Positions 59,801-64,000 of a stretch of 64,000 bases of DNA are shown one piece after another. A program made the translations under genes and the position numbers. The notes beneath the pieces were generated by a model. That model searched no databases, had not been told where the DNA came from, and saw only the letters and a list, made by a program, of their open reading frames with translations. Source of the DNA: Acanthaster planci (taxonomy: Eukaryota; Echinodermata; Asteroidea; Valvatida; Acanthasteridae); contig NW_019091539.1 in the NCBI RefSeq assembly GCF_001949145.1, forward strand, positions 1,086,548 to 1,150,547, read 5' to 3'. Each line of letters opens with the position of its first letter. The stretch's first letter is position 1.

Positions 59801-61527
59801 TGTTCTGTCTCTGCAGGCTCCCGTCAAGAAGCAAGAAACGCCAGTACAAGATGAGGAAGATGATGATGATGATGATGACATTGATCTCTTTGGTGACGAT
59901 GATGAAGTATGTGGAGAGATACTGTAGAGAGAACCTTCTGGAGGCTGGCACTCAATTACAATTTGACCCTAACCTTTCTAGATTCATTAAACTTTGGGAA
60001 GAATTTTGTTCCAATTTTGGAAGTTAAAGCCAGCCACTGTTACCTCATGCAAAACTTGATGCCATTGAAAATTACAAGAATTTTTCAATAAGGCGTTTTA
60101 CCCAGCACTGACATGTATTAAAGAATAAATACACTCAGTGTTTTCCAAGAGTTTGTAAAAAACCAGAAGCTATACTTGGGTAGGACTCGAACCCAAGACC
60201 TCCTGCTTACTTTTTCAGACGTCTTACTGTCACAAGCCCTCGGACAACACTGAGTATACAGTGTTTATATATATTATGCACACCCTTCAAGGCAAAACAC
60301 CAGATATGAAACATTGACATCTCCCTAAGGCAAAACTACGTCTCATTAAAATAACATGAACCAAGAATACAACTGGGTTCCTACACTGGGTTGGACAGGG
60401 GAGGACTCAGATGTAGGTTCTGAGAAAACAAGCCCAGGGAGTTAAATTTGAAGGTCAAAAGGGATGTAGGTGGCTGTTCTGACGCATGCCGACCAGACTA
60501 CAGTGAGAAGGCTCAAGCCTAATGACGAGCTAGTTTCCTGTCAAGCGTTCTCCTAAACACCTTCATTTCTGTTGGGCTGTCTGTAGGATGAGGGAGACGC
60601 CTTGGCACAGATCCAAGCAAAGAGAGCAGCAGAGGAGAAGGAGAAGACAAAATGTGAGTCTGTGCACACAATAGGAGAAGTAGCAGACCAGGGAAGGTTT
60701 AGCCCAGTCACTGGTACATTGGGAAGGGCTTTACGATGCCCATTCAAAGTACACATCAAAAGAGCGTGTCATGCGCCATGTGAAGAACTGTGTTATGTAG
60801 CAGAATTGCCTTGAGAGTTTGGCTTAAGATGGAATGTGAAACTACTTGCTGTTCTGTTAAGGTTGCGTGCATCTGCTACGTCCTTAGTGTGCATTGTAAG
60901 TATAAGAAATGGACATGGTTTTATCATGAGTTGGGCTGATGACTCCAAAATCGATAATCTCCATGGTTACAGTTGTGTGCTCTCTTTTTGATTACTCAGC
61001 AAAGAAACAAGTCATTGCAAAGTCAAGCATAATTCTCGATGTCAAACCGGTAAGTGCTCGCCTTTCTCTGAAACACTAATATGCTTCTGATAAGCCATAT
61101 GCAAAGATTATACAAACTTATTGAATGAAAATGAGACATCAAACTTTTCTTTTGGTTTTGGCTGTGGCTGGACCAAGCATTGTTGTATGATAATGATAGT
61201 TATTCCTTATCATAAGACGATAAGTATACTCTTCTGCGTGTTACCTACCTCATTCCTTTTGCAACAATGAAATCAAGCCATATTTGTTAAAATAATTACA
61301 AACTTTTCAGTCAAAATACACCCGATGATATTGACATATTAATGGATGGCTGCTGAGATAGGTGTCTTTCCGGGCGTGCTGAGATGGGCACACATGCAGG
61401 GTTGGAGTGTTGGCTTGGTTTTTGATATTGTCTCCTTTATTCTGGAAAGGTTTTAATTGTCAGAGTTTCTTCTTTTGTTTTCCTCCTCCTCATGGTGTGT
61501 TTGGATCTCAGTGGGACGATGAAACAG
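53716..61527 (+). CDS. EEF1D: EEF1D, translation elongation factor 1 delta, 5' part (gene model, runs off window)
   Basis: Exons 53716-53829, 56284-56379, 58613-58706, 59339-59424, 59817-59906, 60587-60653, 61000-61049 and 61512-61527 join in phase to 204 residues plus one base. N-terminus WFEKYRVDDAEKAY matches the EEF1D WFDKFKYDDAE segment that binds EEF1G. GQIARARQNIQNTLNA and a leucine-zipper-like heptad region (AARLAAVEKENADLRR...LQAAVSKLTERVNAL) separate it from EEF1B2. Next comes the acidic segment with the conserved DIDLFG motif, then SKKQVIAKSSIILDVKPWDDET, the start of the GEF domain that recharges eEF1A with GTP. The catalytic GEF exons are not found up to 64000 and should lie beyond. 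The ATG follows a leader exon part (acceptor at 53668), so a 5' UTR exon lies upstream. Confidence 0.94.
53830..56283 (+). other. EEF1D intron after first coding exon
   Basis: 2.5 kb intron. A G-rich tract lies at 54813-54840 and an unexplained minus-strand exon-like segment at 55731-55832; otherwise nothing recognised. Confidence 0.55.
55731..55832 (-). CDS. Orphan exon-like segment, protein unknown
   Basis: On the minus strand, acceptor TTTTTGCATTGCAG (ending 55833) precedes 33 codons (TMWQFEGKITLATDDEYWIP and then YEREPPDPN) and TAG. The composition is protein-like (Trp, Tyr, acidic and Pro-rich end), quite unlike the T-rich chance frames around it. An ATTAAA-like signal follows about 110 bases later. 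It could be the last exon of a nested minus-strand gene, a retroposed fragment, or chance. I do not recognise the family and found no partner exon. Confidence 0.35.
   Translation of the reverse strand, partial: ETLLTMWQFEGKITLATDDEYWIPYEREPPDPN
56284..56379 (+). CDS. EEF1D: EEF1D exon: SDLAGQIARARQNIQ segment
   Basis: 96 nt, phase 0 to 0. Matches the IARARENIQKSL motif of the family. Donor GCT|GTGAGT. Confidence 0.93.
56380..58612 (+). other. EEF1D intron before the zipper exons
   Basis: 2.2 kb intron. Open frames of up to 150 codons on the minus strand (56732-57184, 57191-57604) have no recognisable motif. Nothing else seen. Confidence 0.5.
58613..58706 (+). CDS. EEF1D: EEF1D exon: zipper part 1
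   Basis: 94 nt, phase 0 to 1. Encodes LAARLAAVEKENADLRR, the first heptads of the leucine-zipper-like region. Confidence 0.92.
59339..59424 (+). CDS. EEF1D: EEF1D exon: zipper part 2
   Basis: 86 nt, phase 1 to 0. Encodes TADLQAAVSKLTERVNALD; donor GCA|GTGAGT. Confidence 0.92.
59817..59906 (+). CDS. EEF1D: EEF1D exon: acidic region
   Basis: 90 nt, phase 0 to 0. A run of Asp and Glu followed by DIDLFGDDDE, the conserved acidic motif that precedes the GEF domain in EF1 beta and delta. Confidence 0.95.
60129..60259 (-). repeat. Small element: tRNA-like core inside terminal inverted repeats
   Basis: ATACACTCAGTGTTTTCC (60129-60146) is the near-inverse of GGACAACACTGAGTATAC (60242-60259), 15 of 18 matching. 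Between them the minus strand carries GGGTTCGAGTCCTACCC (60194-60178), a good RNA polymerase III B-box. A relative lies at 31920-32060. A tRNA-derived SINE or MITE-like element, in an EEF1D intron. Confidence 0.6.
60587..60653 (+). CDS. EEF1D: EEF1D exon
   Basis: 67 nt, phase 0 to 1. Encodes ALAQIQAKRAAEEKEKTK, the charged helix before the GEF domain. Confidence 0.9.
61000..61049 (+). CDS. EEF1D: EEF1D exon: start of GEF domain
   Basis: 50 nt, phase 1 to 0. Encodes KKQVIAKSSIILDVKP, a signature of EF1 beta/delta exchange factors. Confidence 0.95.
61512..61527 (+). CDS. EEF1D: EEF1D 16-nt micro-exon (WDDET)
   Basis: Acceptor GGATCTCAG, then 16 nt coding WDDET plus one base, donor ACAG|GTGAGG. 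WDDET directly follows VKP in all EF1 beta/delta proteins, so the micro-exon is required. The next exon is outside the window. Confidence 0.88.
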
Positions 61528-63403
61528 GTGAGGAATTGATCACTGTTAACGATTCTTCCAACCAATTCAAACGTATGAAAATATATCCCTTTCCATGTAG
61601 AATCTAATCCTGGCTGTATAAACAATTTTATTATTTAATGAGGTAGGGAACAGAAAACCTTCTTTACCCCCAGAAGAGCTGACAAGACCATCTCTCCAAT
61701 GTAACATGCAAAATTTTCAGTTTTCCCAATTATGATTGAAGAAATGTCCAAATAATGGGCTTCTGTGAGTCCCTTTTTCGCCAATTTCAGAAACACCCGT
61801 TATGTGTTAATGATATGCCATTGACCCCAAAATATCACAGGGAAATACGGCTGTAAACACTGCATCTTCACACACAAGTCTTATAGAAGAGGCATGCTCC
61901 AAATGCCAAGTTCTTGTCCACTGCATTCGTTGTTCCATACATCAAGTTTAAGTACATGATTTGGTGTGTTTTTGTCACGAAATAAAACATACCCCGGTCT
62001 TGTGCAGTTCAGACAGGAGTCTCATACACTGAGACTTGGTCTCGAGGTTTCCATGCAATAACTCGTAGAATTAATCGTTCCTGGACAACACACCAAGGGT
62101 AGCTATTAAACCCTCCCGGTTGTCACAGACAAGTAATATGCCAAGGATTTTGGGAGTACTGCTTCGACAAATATCCAATGTCTGCAAAAGCAGTGCATAA
62201 TCCTCGCTGACTGCATGTGTTGTGTCGCAGCTGCCACCACATGGTGCTGTGCAGCTGGACCACTGCTAGGTTTGGGACCGCACCGCAGACCTGCACGACG
62301 GACAGGTTCTGTGCCGCCATCGTCATTCATCACCGAGTAAATTCTAGTTACATTCACAGGGATTGAATCCACTCTCTTTCACAAGATAAATCTGATACGT
62401 GTTCATTTGATTTTCTGCGACACACTGAAAATTGTATACTCGGCAAACAAGCACGCTCGCACGTGGGTTGCTGTCTTTATTTATTAGAAGCTTCACATGT
62501 ACTGTACATACATACAAGGTAGCCCGTGATTCAGCCCAAGATTCAGGTCTGGGTACTCATACGCTGACTGCGAACACGAGTGCCCTCTAACATGTATGCC
62601 ATGCAAATGACTTTCCTCTTCACCTTCAATGTCTCCTACTCCTTCATTTCAGAACAAATCTCACAATTATTTTGACAAGCTAAGAGTAAGATTTTAGGTT
62701 TATGCATCTTCAAGATTAATGTATGATATTGTGCATTTTTTACGCGTCATCAAACCCCCTCTTTTTAATGCATTTGGGCCGCAATGATGATGCCAGTTTA
62801 CATGGTATTTTCATGCATGCTTCATGCATGCATACTGTGCCTTTTTTGCCTGTTATGCCGTCAACCCAACCCAAGAAAAACTCAAAATTTGACCACCCAT
62901 GTTTCTGAAATTGGCCCAGTTGGTTGTGGACAGAAATTGCCTCTTACATCTACATGTATTTCTCTTGTGTTGATTTTCAGAAGATAAAATCATTGTATCC
63001 TGGTTTCTATCTACCTCCCAAACCCTAGATGTTGCAATATTTGATGCCTTTTCCCTACCTCTTTAACGATTGTGATTATTCATGTGTGTCTTATATCGCT
63101 ATAAGTGTTTTTGTTACTGTATTTTCTAAAGCCCCTTGTAACTTACATGAACCAAGAAATTGACTGATTGGGAGTGGAACTTGCAACCTCCTAGAACACT
63201 GTACCACCTGAGCTATCCAGTCCTGTGTAGATGGTTTCTCTCATTTTACAACATGTGTTCGATTGTGCTATTCAGAAGCCATGAAACCCAGAAAAACATA
63301 TAACCAGGCGTCAGTCCCCAAAGACACAACACAAGCAATGTCGGCAATAATGCACATCCAGGAACTCAGTAGTTTCCTATTGCTGGCTGTAACTTCTTGA
63401 ATA
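61528..63403 (+). other. EEF1D intron after the micro-exon
   Basis: 1.9 kb without a recognisable exon. A perfect 7-bp stem AGTCTCA/TGAGACT lies near 62018. The block 62100-62350 has more CpG than its flanks but no convincing coding frame. Confidence 0.5.
63161..63227 (-). repeat. tRNA-derived repeat fragment
   Basis: On the minus strand a perfect A-box (TAGCTCAGGTGG) is followed by a degraded B-box (AAGTTCCACTCCC). The spacing is about ten bases too short for a tRNA, so it is not a working tRNA gene. Confidence 0.5.
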
Positions 63404-64000
63404 CAGTAAACTCCGCCTAAGTCGGCACTCTCAGGACTCAAGAAATTATGACGACTTACGCGAATGCCGACTGGTGCTGTAAGTCGTCATTTTGCTGACT
63501 TACACGTACACATGTATTGCCTTTGTACATTATGATTCCTTGCATTAATTCAGTGGCTTGGATTTACCCTGGTTTATTTCTACCTCCATGGTTGATCCTA
63601 GCAAGTTCGTTCTTGATTATTATCCTCATGGGCTGCAAATTGGATAATTGATCATGTGCCCCAAAGGACGAAGCAAGGATGGCAAGCCACTTGCACATCA
63701 CATCACGACTCAACAATGCAGTATGTACGTGATACAGTTACGGTACAGAAAACATACTCTCATCCGCACATGCTTGTTTAAGTTCGTTCAATAAGGCGAC
63801 CTCCAAAACAGACACAGCGCATGCATGTAGCACTAGAGGGGTGACTGGTATTGATGTACTCATGCTGGCCGATTATCAACAGCGGCCTGTGCTGCTAATA
63901 ATCAGTCAAGCAGTGTGGGACTTGTCACGTGACACTTCTTGGCAGCCACGGTGAAGGAAACTGATACCAAAGCACAATGTTTTTTTTTAATGCCGACTTA
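63404..64000. mobile_element. Left end and body of a pogo-like inverted-repeat element (runs to window end)
   Basis: CAGTAAACTCCGCCTAAGTC after a TA dinucleotide resembles pogo/Tigger termini (CAGT...). TAAGTCGGCA (63418-63427) is the exact inverse of TGCCGACTTA, the last ten bases of the window (63991-64000). A further 9-bp inverted pair (GACGACTTA 63450-63458, TAAGTCGTC 63480-63488) is subterminal. No coding content, so it is probably a non-autonomous copy of about 610 bp. Confidence 0.55.

Noticed and set aside
1-64000. CRISPR arrays, bacterial operons, rRNA genes
   Set aside because: None seen; the window is animal nuclear DNA with spliced genes.

Overview
This is animal nuclear DNA. It is AT-rich and intron-rich, with short GC-rich exons bounded by GT..AG junctions. 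Four protein-coding genes can be rebuilt exon by exon from splice sites and codon phase: a ROR-family receptor tyrosine kinase (+, 14335-31345, with an extra upstream exon at 6625), a ZGLP1-like GATA-type zinc-finger gene (+, 36887-40481), DNAJC21 (-, 50188-42340) and the 5' part of EEF1D (+, 53716-61527, continuing past the window end). An invertebrate deuterostome (an echinoderm or cephalochordate type of genome) seems likely from the ZGLP1-like gene, the single ROR with kringle, and the many TACATGTA palindromes, but the species cannot be fixed from sequence alone.

Layout. 1-14.1 kb: no complete gene; one 55-nt candidate ROR exon (6625-6679) and a decayed Tc1/mariner-type transposon with about 200-bp inverted repeats (about 10871-12380). 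14.1-14.4 kb: a CpG-rich promoter-like patch with a signal-peptide exon. 15-31.5 kb: ROR, coding for Ig-Frizzled-Ig-Frizzled-Kringle-TM-kinase. 31.5-36.2 kb: AT-rich probable 3' UTR. 36.9-40.5 kb: the five-exon ZGLP1-like gene. 42.2-50.2 kb: the eleven-exon DNAJC21 gene, convergent with ZGLP1, with a LINE remnant in its last intron. 50.2-53.7 kb: intergenic DNA with a long hairpin and a 28-N assembly gap. 53.7-61.5 kb: eight EEF1D coding exons; its GEF-domain exons lie beyond the window. 55.7 kb: an unexplained exon-like segment on the minus strand. 60-64 kb: small tRNA-derived or inverted-repeat elements and the left end of a pogo-like element.

The most striking feature is the ROR gene. Known ROR proteins carry one Ig, one Frizzled and one Kringle domain; here the Ig-plus-Frizzled block is present twice in tandem, all cysteines are intact, and every exon joins in phase. 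The phases also permit single-module receptors, so one gene could give several Wnt-binding ectodomains. The kinase has canonical GxGxxG, HRD and DFG motifs, unlike vertebrate ROR1/2. The other genes act in unrelated processes: germ-cell transcription (ZGLP1), 60S ribosome maturation (DNAJC21) and translation elongation (EEF1D).
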